From the NCBI RefSeq assembly GCF_002741075.1, contig NZ_CP016634.1:2278501-2342500 (forward strand): 64,000 nt of DNA, given 5' to 3'. Made by a program: the position numbers and the translations under genes. The DNA is from Pseudomonas putida. GTDB taxonomy: Bacteria; Pseudomonadota; Gammaproteobacteria; Pseudomonadales; Pseudomonadaceae. Below are positions 1-8,297 of this stretch, piece after piece. The notes under the pieces were generated by a model. The model was not told where the DNA came from. It searched no databases and saw only the letters and a list, made by a program, of their open reading frames with translations. Position 1 is the stretch's first letter. Each line of letters begins with the position of its first letter.

Positions 1-2
1 TC

Positions 3-1766
3 GTGGGTGACCTCGTCTTCGACGTTACCGACAGCAGCGGCGGCGCGCCAAGTGGCAACGTGATCGTGGAAGGTCTGCAGGAAACCACCCCAGGCACCTA
101 CACCGCCATGCTCAGCGGCACCAAGGCCGACGTCTGGACCGTCACGCCAAAGCTCAAGGGGGCCGCCATCGGTAGCCTCAAGACCGAGGTAACCCTCAAA
201 GCGGGCGCCGTCGACGCCGGGAAATCCAATTTCCAGGCCACCCCTGTGACCATCGACGCAAACAACGCGGACAGTTCGACCCTGACATTCGTCGCCAAGG
301 ATGCCGAGGACAACCCGGTGACCGGTCTTGCTGCCCAGGTGACCTTCAGCGCCAAAGACAGTGGCAACAACACCGCCGGGGTTACCGTCGGCAGCACCAG
401 CGAAGATGCCGCCAACCCAGGCACCTATACCGCCACGCTTACCGGCACCAAGGCCGATGTCTGGACCGTCACGCCGAAACTCGCTGGCATTGACCTGAGC
501 AGCCTCACTGAAAAAGTGACCCTCGTGCCGGGCGCGCCGGACGCGACCACCTCCAGCTTCGACGCCACTCCTGCGCGCATTGATGCCGATGGTTCGACTC
601 CGTCAACGCTGAAGTTCACTGCCCTGGATGCAAACAAGAACCCGATAAGCGGTATCGCTGCCAAGCTGATGTTCAAGGTCGAGGGTACTGGTGGAATTCC
701 GGCACCTGGCGAGGTCGACATCGAGCCGATCGTGGAGGACGGCACCACCGGTGTATACACTGCCAAGCTGCGCGGCACGCTGGTAGGTACCTATACCGTG
801 ACACCACAGGCGGACACTGTAAGCCTGGATACCTTGGCGACTTCCGTCGAGTTGTTCAAAGCAGGTCCACCCGCGGATGCGTACTCCAAAATCGAGGTCA
901 GTAAAGACAGGGTCTACGCGGACGGTGTCGAACAGACCGAAATTCTATTCACGGCGATGGACGCCTCCAACCAGCCCGTCAGCGGTATCGAGGATCAAAT
1001 CAGCTTCCAGGTACAGGACAATGGGACGCCTGTGACCGGCATCACATTGAGTGCCATTACCGAGAAAGGGAACACCGGTGTTTATTCGGCGACCCTCGAG
1101 GGCACAGCCGTGGGTAAGTTCAAAGTGGTTCCACTGGTCGAGGGCAAGGAGTTGAATATCTCTGAGCCAGTCGAATTGTTCACCAGCAGCTTTGAAAAGT
1201 TCCGCAACGATTACGGCTGGGAATACAAGATACCCACTTCGTACCCGCAGACCGGTTACGAAGGCGCAAAATTCACCGTTCTACTGAGCAACAACGACAA
1301 CCCCGACGACTACGACTGGACGTCCGATGCGCCTTGGTTGACATCACGAGGGGCCGGCACCTTCGAGTTCACCGCAGCACCTACCGGCGCGAGACTGGCC
1401 AATATTACGGCCCAGCGAAAGGGAAGTCCTATCAAGCACGACTACCAGATAAACAATAAGAGGTGGTTCTATGTGAGCAGCGACAGCATTCCTAGAAACC
1501 CCAGTACGCTTGAGGACGAATGCAATGCAAAAGGAATGGTTGTAGGAGATTCTGTTAGATATGCAGGAGGATTAGGATTCCCAGGCGTATCGGGCTTCTT
1601 GAATGAATGGGGAAGCATTGCGCCAAACATAGCGGACAATTACTTCGCGCTGTGGGATCCTTTGAATAGAAAATGGGTTCGAATAGCCGGGACATATGAC
1701 GATTATAATAATGGAACCCCCGTCGGCGTACCGACTGATCCAACTCGTTTGATTTGCATGTTCTGA
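3..1766 (+). CDS. C-terminal part of a large Ig-repeat (Big-1/invasin-like) adhesin, 5'-truncated by the window edge
   Basis: The reading frame is open from the first bases, so the true start lies upstream. The visible 587 residues contain four tandem ~95-residue Ig-like repeats (roughly residues 1-75, 76-180, 181-290, 291-395). Each has a 'vtFtAkDaxgNPVsGla' strand and a 'GvYtAtLxGTxaGxxtVtP' strand typical of Big-1 domains of intimin/invasin and inverse autotransporters. From about residue 400 comes a distinct ~185-residue tip domain (motifs WTSDAPWLTS, DECNAKGMVVGDSVRYAGG) that resembles the non-repetitive C-terminal receptor-binding end of such proteins. The base composition of the last ~330 nt is clearly more AT-rich than that of the repeats, consistent with a swapped tip. 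Likely role: surface adhesion. Family is fairly sure; the ligand is unknown. Confidence 0.8.
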   Translation: MGDLVFDVTDSSGGAPSGNVIVEGLQETTPGTYTAMLSGTKADVWTVTPKLKGAAIGSLKTEVTLKAGAVDAGKSNFQATPVTIDANNADSSTLTFVAKDAEDNPVTGLAAQVTFSAKDSGNNTAGVTVGSTSEDAANPGTYTATLTGTKADVWTVTPKLAGIDLSSLTEKVTLVPGAPDATTSSFDATPARIDADGSTPSTLKFTALDANKNPISGIAAKLMFKVEGTGGIPAPGEVDIEPIVEDGTTGVYTAKLRGTLVGTYTVTPQADTVSLDTLATSVELFKAGPPADAYSKIEVSKDRVYADGVEQTEILFTAMDASNQPVSGIEDQISFQVQDNGTPVTGITLSAITEKGNTGVYSATLEGTAVGKFKVVPLVEGKELNISEPVELFTSSFEKFRNDYGWEYKIPTSYPQTGYEGAKFTVLLSNNDNPDDYDWTSDAPWLTSRGAGTFEFTAAPTGARLANITAQRKGSPIKHDYQINNKRWFYVSSDSIPRNPSTLEDECNAKGMVVGDSVRYAGGLGFPGVSGFLNEWGSIAPNIADNYFALWDPLNRKWVRIAGTYDDYNNGTPVGVPTDPTRLICMF

Positions 1767-1778
1767 TACACGTCCTCA

Positions 1779-1810
1779 TAGAAAGCCCCGGCATTGCCGG
1801 GGCTTTCTAT
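1779..1810 (+). terminator. Rho-independent terminator of the adhesin gene
   Basis: Perfect hairpin with arms AGAAAGCCCCGGC / GCCGGGGCTTTCT separated by ATT, 13 nt after the adhesin stop codon. It is nearly symmetrical, so it may also stop minus-strand transcription. Confidence 0.85.
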
Positions 1811-1971
1811 TTCTGATCGCTAGAGACATCTGGCACAAGACTGCACGCAGGCGATCATGGCGTCTGCTCGCTCTCGTGCATGCCAGGACACTGCGTTTCT
1901 TGCCCCGTTTTGCCGGGTCTGGTCTTGGTACGAACACAGTTGTTAGACCCCAAGCGATACGCCTTGAAAAC

Positions 1972-3729
1972 CTACTGCAAAGCCCCTTCCCCCACCCGTT
2001 CCACCTGCTCGATCGGGACCTGCCGCGCCAGATGATCGGCCGCAATGAAGCCAAAGGTCATCGCCGGCCCAATGGTCGATCCCGGCCCTGGATACGTCTT
2101 GCCCATCAACGCCGCGCTGGTATTGCCGATGGCATACAACCCCTCGATCACCGCCCCGTCCGCGCGCAACACGCGGGCATCGGCGTCGGTGCGCAGGCCG
2201 CCCTTGGTACCCAGTTCCCCGGCATCGATGCGCAGGGCATAGAACGGCCCGCGTTCCACCGGCCCCAGGCACGGGTTGGGCCGGCAGTTGCTGTCGCCGT
2301 AGTAACGGTCGAACAGGCTGTCGCCCTTGCCGAACTGGGTGTCCACGCCCTGTGCCGCCATCTGGTTGAAGCGCTGCACGCTCTGCCCAAGCCCCGCCGC
2401 GCTCACGCCGATCTTGCCCGCCAGCGCCGCCAGGCTGTCGGCGCGGTAGATGACGTTGTCCAGCCAGCCTTCGGGGATCTTGCTGTCCGGCTGCACCGAC
2501 CCTGGCAACAACACGCCGCAGGGGTAGCGTTTGCGGTATTCAGCATCGAAGATCAGCCAGGCCGGTACGTTCGCGCCGGTGCGCGCCTGGTCGGCGTACA
2601 TGGCGTAGATGATGTCCGTGTACGGCGCGGCCTCGTTGACGAAGCGCTCGCCCCGACCGTTGACCATGATGCAGCGCGGAAACGCCCGTTCGACGAACAA
2701 CGCTCGCTGCTTCTCCTCGCCCGGCACACGCACGGTCGGTGCGCCCCACACGTGGTCCATCAGCGCCACGTCCGCGCCCTGAGCCAGGCCCGCGCGGATG
2801 CCATCACCGGTATTGATCGGCGGCGCGGCCGTCCATTCGGCGCGGGTCGGGCTGGGCAGGTACTGCTCGCGCATCAGCTGATCGGCCTCGAAGCCCCCGC
2901 AACCGAGGATCACCCCAAACGCCGCGCGCACGTTCACAGGCTTGCCCTGGCGCTCGACCACCAACCCCGTCACCTTGCCCCCATGGCTCAACAGGCTGCG
3001 CATCGGCGCTTGCAGCCACAGCTCGATCTGCCGAGCCTGCATCGCCGCGCGCAGGCTGGCGACCAGGGCATTGCCCAAGGTCAGGCGCCGGTCACGCGGT
3101 GTGCGCCGGCGCCAGGCAAAGTCGGCCATGTACTTGAGGCCCAGGCGGGCGGTGAGCCACAGCCAGCCAGGCTCCTTGGCCAGGATGGTGTGGGCCTCGA
3201 CCTGGGTCATGGCGATGCGCCCGGCGATCAGGGTGGCCGGCGACGGCGCGCGCAGGCGCTGGAATTCATCCCCCAGGCGCGCCGCATCGAAGCTCGCCGG
3301 CTCCATGGTGCGGTAGCCGGGCTTGCCGCCCTCGCGCTCGGGGTAGTAGTCCGGGTAGCGCTTCACGGCGCGAAAGTACGTCTGCGCCTGGGCGGCCAGG
3401 TAGCCGACCATGCGCGGGCCATGCTCCAGGTAGGCGTCCATGCGCGCCGGGTCGTAGTCCTCGCCGACCGTGGCCCGCAGGTAGGCCTGGGCCTGCTCGC
3501 GTGAATCGTTGCCGCCGAGCGCTTCGATCTGGTCGTTGCAGGGGATCCAGATCCCGCCACCGGAGATGGCCGTGGTGCCGCCGTACTCGGCGGCCTTTTC
3601 CACCATCAGGACCGACAGCCCCTGGTCGTGGGCACGCAACGCCGCCGTCATGGCGCCGGCCCCTGAGCCGACCACGACCACGTCGTAGACGGCGTCCCAG
3701 TGCACAGCCTGCTGATTGTCATTGTTCAT
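1972..3729 (-). CDS. kstD: 3-ketosteroid delta1-dehydrogenase (FAD), copy 1
   Basis: 585 residues. The N-terminus carries the dinucleotide fold VVGSGAGAMTAALRA followed by GGTTAISGGGIWIP, the FAD-site signature of KstD/fumarate-reductase-type flavoproteins. Near the C-terminus GKTYPGPGSTIGP contains the Tyr and Gly that in characterised delta1-KSTDs (Tyr487/Gly491 in the Rhodococcus enzyme) assist proton transfer and bind the 3-keto group. It should introduce the C1-C2 double bond in ring A (AD to ADD), which together with 9-alpha-hydroxylation opens ring B. It is transcribed away from the TetR gene, with 161 nt between the starts and a palindrome in the gap. Paralogue of the gene at 32357-34090. 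Substrate preference cannot be read from sequence. Confidence 0.88.
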   Translation of the reverse strand: MNNDNQQAVHWDAVYDVVVVGSGAGAMTAALRAHDQGLSVLMVEKAAEYGGTTAISGGGIWIPCNDQIEALGGNDSREQAQAYLRATVGEDYDPARMDAYLEHGPRMVGYLAAQAQTYFRAVKRYPDYYPEREGGKPGYRTMEPASFDAARLGDEFQRLRAPSPATLIAGRIAMTQVEAHTILAKEPGWLWLTARLGLKYMADFAWRRRTPRDRRLTLGNALVASLRAAMQARQIELWLQAPMRSLLSHGGKVTGLVVERQGKPVNVRAAFGVILGCGGFEADQLMREQYLPSPTRAEWTAAPPINTGDGIRAGLAQGADVALMDHVWGAPTVRVPGEEKQRALFVERAFPRCIMVNGRGERFVNEAAPYTDIIYAMYADQARTGANVPAWLIFDAEYRKRYPCGVLLPGSVQPDSKIPEGWLDNVIYRADSLAALAGKIGVSAAGLGQSVQRFNQMAAQGVDTQFGKGDSLFDRYYGDSNCRPNPCLGPVERGPFYALRIDAGELGTKGGLRTDADARVLRADGAVIEGLYAIGNTSAALMGKTYPGPGSTIGPAMTFGFIAADHLARQVPIEQVERVGEGALQ

Positions 3730-3802
3730 CGATGCACCTCCCCGCTGGCGGCCGCTGGCCGCGATTCCATGGAGCCCGCACTATGTCACATATTTTTATT
3801 TA

Positions 3803-3822
3803 TGAGTCATTGCGATGACACA
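3803..3822. promoter_or_regulatory. Candidate TetR operator between kstD copy 1 and tetR
   Basis: Interrupted palindrome TGAGTCAT, 4-nt spacer, ATGACACA (7 of 8 arm positions pair) in the short AT-rich gap between two divergent starts. Its place suggests the binding site of the adjacent TetR protein. It is unrelated to the CGTCC-type operator found elsewhere in the island. Confidence 0.5.
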
Positions 3823-3890
3823 AAAACTTGCAGCCGTGCCATTAAGTGCGACAATCGCCGCCAATCCCAATGACCACAGAAGGTTCCGCC

Positions 3891-4481
3891 ATGACCCGAC
3901 AACTGCGCTGGGGCGATGCCAGCCGTATGGACAGTGCCGAGCAAGGGCGACAGCAGATCCTGGAGTGCGCCTTGGCGGCGATGAGCGAAGTGGGCCCGGA
4001 TGGTTTTGCCATCGACGACGTGGCGCGCCGGGCGAATATTTCCCGGCGCACGCTGTACCGCTACTTCGCCACCAAGCAGGAACTGGTGCAGGCGGTGATC
4101 AGCAGCGAAAACGCCGGGTTCTTCAGTGCCATGCAGCAACAGCTGGTCGGCTTCGAGGACGATTTCGAGCGCTACCTGGAAGAATGCCTGTGCTTTGCCG
4201 TGCGCTATCGCGACCAGCACCGAGGCGGGTTTCACCAGGGCTACCTGGCCAAAGCGGCCAGCCCCGAGGTGTTCGCCTACATCCTCGAGGACATCGCGCC
4301 GTTGTGGCAGCAACTGCTGGCCGGCCCCTTCGCGCGCCATGTCGAGCGCCACGGCGCCAGCGTCAGCCTGGACGACAGCATCGCCCTGATCAGCCGGCTA
4401 TGCCTGGCCTACTGCCTGGTGCCCGAGGCGCCGGCGCAAATCCGCAAGCAACTGCGCCTGCTGCGCCACATCAGTGCCTGA
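3891..4481 (+). CDS. TetR/AcrR-family transcriptional regulator
   Basis: 196 residues from the ATG that has AGAAGG seven bases upstream; in-frame starts further upstream lack such a site. The N-terminal helix-turn-helix (residues ~15-60) shows the family pattern, with DDVARRANISRRTLYRYFATKQEL as recognition region (given here as a family hallmark). The C-terminal ligand domain is unassigned. Divergent from a steroid dehydrogenase gene, so the likely job is local repression of that gene and itself, with a steroid as possible inducer (inference). KstR-type control is known in actinobacteria, but orthology is not claimed here. Confidence 0.82.
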   Translation: MTRQLRWGDASRMDSAEQGRQQILECALAAMSEVGPDGFAIDDVARRANISRRTLYRYFATKQELVQAVISSENAGFFSAMQQQLVGFEDDFERYLEECLCFAVRYRDQHRGGFHQGYLAKAASPEVFAYILEDIAPLWQQLLAGPFARHVERHGASVSLDDSIALISRLCLAYCLVPEAPAQIRKQLRLLRHISA

Positions 4482-4486
4482 GCCCG

Positions 4487-4660
4487 TCAGGGCAATAGGC
4501 GCATGGCGCTGGGCACCGGCATGTAGCACGGCTGGTAATCGGGCTGGCAGTAGTAGGCCATGCTCAGCGGCATGGGCAAGGGGCGTGTGATCGCGGCCAC
4601 ATAGGCGGCGGCGAAGGCACATACGATCAGGGTCAGGCAAAATCTTGTTGTTGTTTTCAT
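4487..4660 (-). CDS. Small exported Pro/Tyr/Cys-containing protein of unknown function
   Basis: 57 residues. The start chosen (MKTTTRF) has AGAGG seven bases upstream. The first ~25 residues are a basic n-region plus hydrophobic stretch (LTLIVCAFAAAYVAA), which reads as a signal peptide or single membrane anchor. The remainder is short, with two Cys and several Tyr/Pro (YYCQPDYQPCYMPVP). It is convergent with tetR and lies 61 nt downstream of a strong copy of the island operator (4722-4747), so it is probably co-induced with the steroid genes. I do not recognise a family. Being so short, it might be over-called, but start, RBS and operator agree. Confidence 0.5.
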   Translation of the reverse strand: MKTTTRFCLTLIVCAFAAAYVAAITRPLPMPLSMAYYCQPDYQPCYMPVPSAMRLLP

Positions 4661-4721
4661 GGCCATGCCTCTTTGAGCGAGGGAGACGTTGTGAAGCCAG
4701 ACTAGAAGGGGCTCGATCGGC

Positions 4722-4747
4722 CCGCCTCGTCCAAACGGACGAGGCGG
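4722..4747. promoter_or_regulatory. Island operator O1 (CGTCC-N4-GGACG palindrome)
   Basis: The longest copy: perfect 11-bp arms (CCGCCTCGTCC and its complement) around spacer AAAC. It sits 61 nt upstream of the small exported gene (minus strand). A terminator role for the esterase gene that ends at 4755 cannot be excluded, but there is no U-tract. Confidence 0.65.
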
Positions 4748-4754
4748 ATCACTT

Positions 4755-5681
4755 TCAGGACAACGCCCGGCGAATGTCCGCCGCGGCGCCCTGCAACGCC
4801 CGGGCGGCCGCCTCGACGAATGGCGCCATGCTGATGAAGCCATGCACCATGCCCTCGCAGCGCTGCAAACGCACCGCCACCCCGGCTGCCTGCAGGCGCT
4901 CGGCGAAGGCCTCGCCCTCATCGCGCAGCGGGTCGTACTCGGCGGTCAGCAGCGTGGTGGTCGGCAGGCCCTGCAGGTACTCGTCACGCAGGGGCGATAC
5001 CAAGGGGTCGGTGCCCTGCTCGGCACGCTCCAGGTACTGCGCCCAGAACCACCCCATCATCGCCCGCGACAACAGGTAACCCTCGGCGAAGTCGCGATAG
5101 GACGCGCTGTCGCACGCCGCATCCGTCACCGGGTAGAACAAGCATTGGTGACGGATCGCCGGCCCCTGGCGCTCCCGGGCCAGCCGGCTCACGGCGATGG
5201 CCAGGTTGCCGCCGGCGCTGTCCCCGGCCACCGCCAGGCGGCGGGCGTCCACCCCCAGCGCATCGGCCTGCTCGACCAACCAGCAGGTGGCGGCGTAGCA
5301 GTCCTCGGGCGCTGCTGGAAAGCGCGCTTCCGGCGCCAGGCGATAGCCTACCGACACCACCACCGCGCTGGTCTCCAGGGCCAGGGCGCGGCACAGGTTG
5401 TCGTGGGTGTCGAGGTTGCCGATGACAAAACCGCCACCATGGAAGAACACCAGCAGCGGCAGGTCATCACGGGCCACCGGGCGGTACAGGCGCGCCGGCA
5501 GCAGGCCCGCCGCGCCGGCCACTTGGAGGTCGCGCACTTCGGCCATGTCCGCCCCTGGCAGCGGCGGCATCAGGTTGTCGGCGTGCAGGCGGTACTGCAC
5601 GGCATCGAGGGTGGCGTAGTCCGGCTCGCCCTGGGCGGTGAAGCCCTGGAGCACGGCGGCCATCTGGGTATCGAGGGGCAT
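4755..5681 (-). CDS. Alpha/beta hydrolase, hormone-sensitive-lipase (HSL) type esterase
   Basis: 308 residues from the ATG with AAGGAG seven bases upstream (a GTG 21 nt earlier lacks a site). HSL-family signatures are in order: oxyanion motif HGGGFVIG, nucleophile elbow GDSAGG, acid in EYDPLRDEGE and catalytic His in GMVHGF. It should hydrolyse short or medium esters, or perhaps a steroid ester or lactone. It shares operator O2 with the divergent kshA. It is not the meta-cleavage product hydrolase (HsaD/TesD), which lacks the HGGG motif, so that step remains unassigned in this window. Confidence 0.82.
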   Translation of the reverse strand: MPLDTQMAAVLQGFTAQGEPDYATLDAVQYRLHADNLMPPLPGADMAEVRDLQVAGAAGLLPARLYRPVARDDLPLLVFFHGGGFVIGNLDTHDNLCRALALETSAVVVSVGYRLAPEARFPAAPEDCYAATCWLVEQADALGVDARRLAVAGDSAGGNLAIAVSRLARERQGPAIRHQCLFYPVTDAACDSASYRDFAEGYLLSRAMMGWFWAQYLERAEQGTDPLVSPLRDEYLQGLPTTTLLTAEYDPLRDEGEAFAERLQAAGVAVRLQRCEGMVHGFISMAPFVEAAARALQGAAADIRRALS

Positions 5682-5746
5682 GGCGCTCTCCTTGAACGTC
5701 ACTGGGTACGGATGGACGTCAGTAGATCGGCACCGTCAACGGCGGC

Positions 5747-5766
5747 CATCGTCCGTTCAGACGATG
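5747..5766. promoter_or_regulatory. Island operator O2, shared by the esterase gene and kshA
   Basis: Palindrome CATCGTCC, spacer GTTC, AGACGATG (7 of 8 positions pair), 65 nt before the esterase start and 118 nt before the kshA start. Being nearly symmetrical it could serve both divergent promoters. Confidence 0.7.
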
Positions 5767-5884
5767 ACCGATGCGTCACGCGCGGCAGAATCACTCGGGT
5801 GCATCAGTACCGCCAACCGAGCTGCCAGTGACCGAGGTGGCGTGGTACGGCCGGCGGCCCCAACAAAGACTGGAGAACAACAAC

Positions 5885-6928
5885 ATGAGCACGCTGCACC
5901 GTATCGAAGCCAAACTGCTGGAAGACCGCTACGCGCGCGGTTGGCACTGCCTGGGCCTGGCGGCTCAGTACCGTGATGGCAAGGCGCACCGGCTGGATGT
6001 GTTCGGCACCCGCCTGGTGGCCTTCCAGGGCGAAGACGGCCAGTTGAACATCCTCGATGGCTATTGCCCGCACATGGGCGCCGACCTGAGCACCGGCTGC
6101 GTCGAAGGCAACGCCATCCGCTGCCCCTTCCACAGCTGGCGCTGGAACGCGGACGGTGTGTGCGACGACATCCCCTACGCCAAGCGCATCCCGCCACGGG
6201 CCAAGATCAAGCGCTGGCCGACCATGGAGCAGAACCACCTGCTGTTCGTCTGGAACGACCCCGAAGGCAACGCGCCGATCGCCGAGCAGGCCATCCCGCG
6301 CATCGATGCCTGCTTCGACGACACCTGGGCCAACTGGGAAATCGCCGACCTCAAGATCGACACCAACTGCCGGGAACTGATCGACAACGTCGCCGACATG
6401 GCGCACTTCGGCTCGGTCCATGGCGCGCCGGTCGATGAGTTCAGCAACGTCTTCGAAGGCCACACCGCCGCCCAGATCATGCGCGCGCGCAGTGAGCGGT
6501 TGTCCGGGGACAGCGAGCTGACCACCGTGGCCACCTACTACGGCCCGGCCTACCAGATCACCGAAATGACCGGCGCCATGGGCGGCCAGCCGATCCACTC
6601 GATCCTGCTCAACTGCCACGTGCCGATCGACCTCAACAGCTTCACCCTGCGCTATGGCGTGCTGGTCAAGAAGATCCCGGGATTGTCCGAGGAAGAAAAC
6701 CAGGCCATCGCCAAGGCCTACGTCAAGCAGGCCCAGGAAGCCTTCTACGAAGACGTCGCCATCTGGCACACCAAGACCCGCGTCGACAACCCGCTGCTGT
6801 GCGACGGGGATGGCCCGGTGTACCAGTTGCGCCGCTGGTACGAGCAGTTCTACACCGACGTCGCCCTGCTGGCCGACGAGACCCGCGACAGCAAGCAATT
6901 CGTCGTGCGTAGCAGCGAGCGCGCCTGA
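5885..6928 (+). CDS. kshA: 3-ketosteroid 9-alpha-hydroxylase, oxygenase component KshA (Rieske non-haem iron)
   Basis: 347 residues from the ATG preceded by GGAG at nine bases. The Rieske [2Fe-2S] motif is complete (CPH, 16 residues, CPFH near residues 62-84). The mononuclear iron site follows as DNVADMAHFGSVHG (Asp, His, His), the arrangement seen in KshA. Adding a 9-alpha-hydroxyl to 1,4-androstadienedione triggers non-enzymatic opening of ring B to the secosteroid phenol used by HsaAB. Its reductase (KshB) is encoded 20 kb away at 27559-28644. Another Rieske steroid oxygenase with a different substrate is the main alternative. Confidence 0.87.
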   Translation: MSTLHRIEAKLLEDRYARGWHCLGLAAQYRDGKAHRLDVFGTRLVAFQGEDGQLNILDGYCPHMGADLSTGCVEGNAIRCPFHSWRWNADGVCDDIPYAKRIPPRAKIKRWPTMEQNHLLFVWNDPEGNAPIAEQAIPRIDACFDDTWANWEIADLKIDTNCRELIDNVADMAHFGSVHGAPVDEFSNVFEGHTAAQIMRARSERLSGDSELTTVATYYGPAYQITEMTGAMGGQPIHSILLNCHVPIDLNSFTLRYGVLVKKIPGLSEEENQAIAKAYVKQAQEAFYEDVAIWHTKTRVDNPLLCDGDGPVYQLRRWYEQFYTDVALLADETRDSKQFVVRSSERA

Positions 6929-7065
6929 CCGCATCACCCCTGGCACCACCCGGCAGCGGTCCAGACAACCCGCTGTCGGGCCCCGCAACATGACATTGCG
7001 CGCGGACAAGGGCTCCTTATATGCTCGCCGACGCCAATGCTAATAATAAGAAGCGGTAACCATCG

Positions 7066-8193
7066 ATGCAGACTCTCAGTTTCGAAGACTTCAGCGAACT
7101 GGTCGGCCAGCTCTACGAGGGGCCGCTGGAATCCATCCCCTGGGTCACCTTCCTCAATCAACTCAACAGCCTTCTGCACAGCAAGCACGTCACCTTCATC
7201 CTGCGTCCACCCAGCACCCAGGTCGACGGTTTGATGGTCAGCACCAACGGCACCTCCAACGACGCCACCGCGTCCTACAACAAGCACTTCTTCGCCCTGG
7301 ACCCGTTCGTCGGGCTGCCCAACCGCGAAGTGGTTGCCCTGGCCGACTTCATGCCCGAGGCCGAGCTCAAGCAGTCGGAGTTCTTCCGCAACTTCCTGGA
7401 GCCGGTGGATGTGTTCCACATCCTGGGCGTGGACATCAACACCAGTGACGGCGCCCAGTGCCGCCTGCGCATCAGCCGCGGGCGTGACGATGCGCCCTTC
7501 GTCGAGTCGGAAAAGCACCTGCTGGCGCGGTTCATCCCGCACCTGGAACGCTCGATCAAGATGCACATGCAGCTCAACCGCATCGAGACCGAGCGCAACC
7601 TGTACGCCGGTGCCGTGGACCAGATGGCCGTGGGCACGATCATCCTCGATGACACTGGCAAGGTCCTGCAGACCAACCAGGTGGCCGAGCGCCTGCTGCA
7701 GGAAAAGGACGGCATCAAACAGGTCAACGATGGGCTGCAGGTCGGCAGCGCCCGGGACACCCAGGAGTTTCGTCGCCTGGTGCGCCAAGCCATGCTGTCG
7801 CAGAAGGGCAACCTGGCCTCGGTGGTCGAGGCCATGCGCGTCAAGCGCCCGTCCGGGCGTGCGGACCTGGGCATCATCGTGCGCTCGGTGCCGCTGTCGG
7901 CCTGGAGCGAGGGCAAGCAGTGCCCGACCGTGGTGATCTTCATCAGCGACCCGGAGCAACAGTCTTCGGCGCCCCAGGAGATCGTCCGTGCCCTGTTCGA
8001 CTTCACCCCGGCCGAAACCCAGCTGGCCATGCTGCTGGCCAACGGCCTGACCCTCGACGAAGCTTCCGAGGAGCTGGGCATCAGCCGTAACACCTCGCGT
8101 GCGCACCTGCGCTCGACCTTCTCCAAGACCGGCGTCACACGCCAGACCATGCTCGTGCGGTTGATCCTGCGCAGCGTCGCCACCCTGGGCTGA
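7066..8193 (+). CDS. LuxR-family regulator 1, TesR/TeiR-like
   Basis: 375 residues. The C-terminal ~65 residues are a LuxR helix-turn-helix (FTPAETQLAMLLANGLTLD, then ISRNTSRAHLRSTF). The N-terminal ~300 residues form an unassigned sensor region, with a PAS-like turn around VDQMAVGTIILDDTGKV. The second copy at 50727-51875 shares the whole architecture, including the opening LYEGPLESIPW / VYQGPLESTPW. In Comamonas testosteroni the steroid catabolism activator TesR/TeiR is of this class, so it is the best candidate to bind the island operators. Unlike copy 2 it has no recognisable operator upstream, suggesting it is not self-regulated in the same way. Start has only a weak Shine-Dalgarno. Confidence 0.82.
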   Translation: MQTLSFEDFSELVGQLYEGPLESIPWVTFLNQLNSLLHSKHVTFILRPPSTQVDGLMVSTNGTSNDATASYNKHFFALDPFVGLPNREVVALADFMPEAELKQSEFFRNFLEPVDVFHILGVDINTSDGAQCRLRISRGRDDAPFVESEKHLLARFIPHLERSIKMHMQLNRIETERNLYAGAVDQMAVGTIILDDTGKVLQTNQVAERLLQEKDGIKQVNDGLQVGSARDTQEFRRLVRQAMLSQKGNLASVVEAMRVKRPSGRADLGIIVRSVPLSAWSEGKQCPTVVIFISDPEQQSSAPQEIVRALFDFTPAETQLAMLLANGLTLDEASEELGISRNTSRAHLRSTFSKTGVTRQTMLVRLILRSVATLG

Positions 8194-8217
8194 AGCCCCC
8201 CTACCCGCCTGCCTGGT

Positions 8218-8237
8218 CATCGTCCGCTCGGACGATG
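8218..8237. promoter_or_regulatory. Island operator O3
   Basis: Perfect 8-bp arms CATCGTCC / GGACGATG with spacer GCTC, 25 nt after the LuxR1 stop and 60 nt before the Nudix start. Confidence 0.7.
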
Positions 8238-8297
8238 GCAGGCGCCGGCCGGCAGCGCACAGTAGCCTCGTCGCTTTCCGCTGCCAGAGGCCCCGCC

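Noticed and set aside
1876..3504. 542-codon plus-strand frame opposite kstD copy 1
   Set aside because: Composition (His/Gln/Arg-rich) and position mirror the real minus-strand gene; no ribosome site or family.
6955..6975. Operator-like GGTCCAGACAACC upstream of LuxR regulator 1
   Set aside because: Only one arm fits and the right arm is absent; not counted as an island operator.
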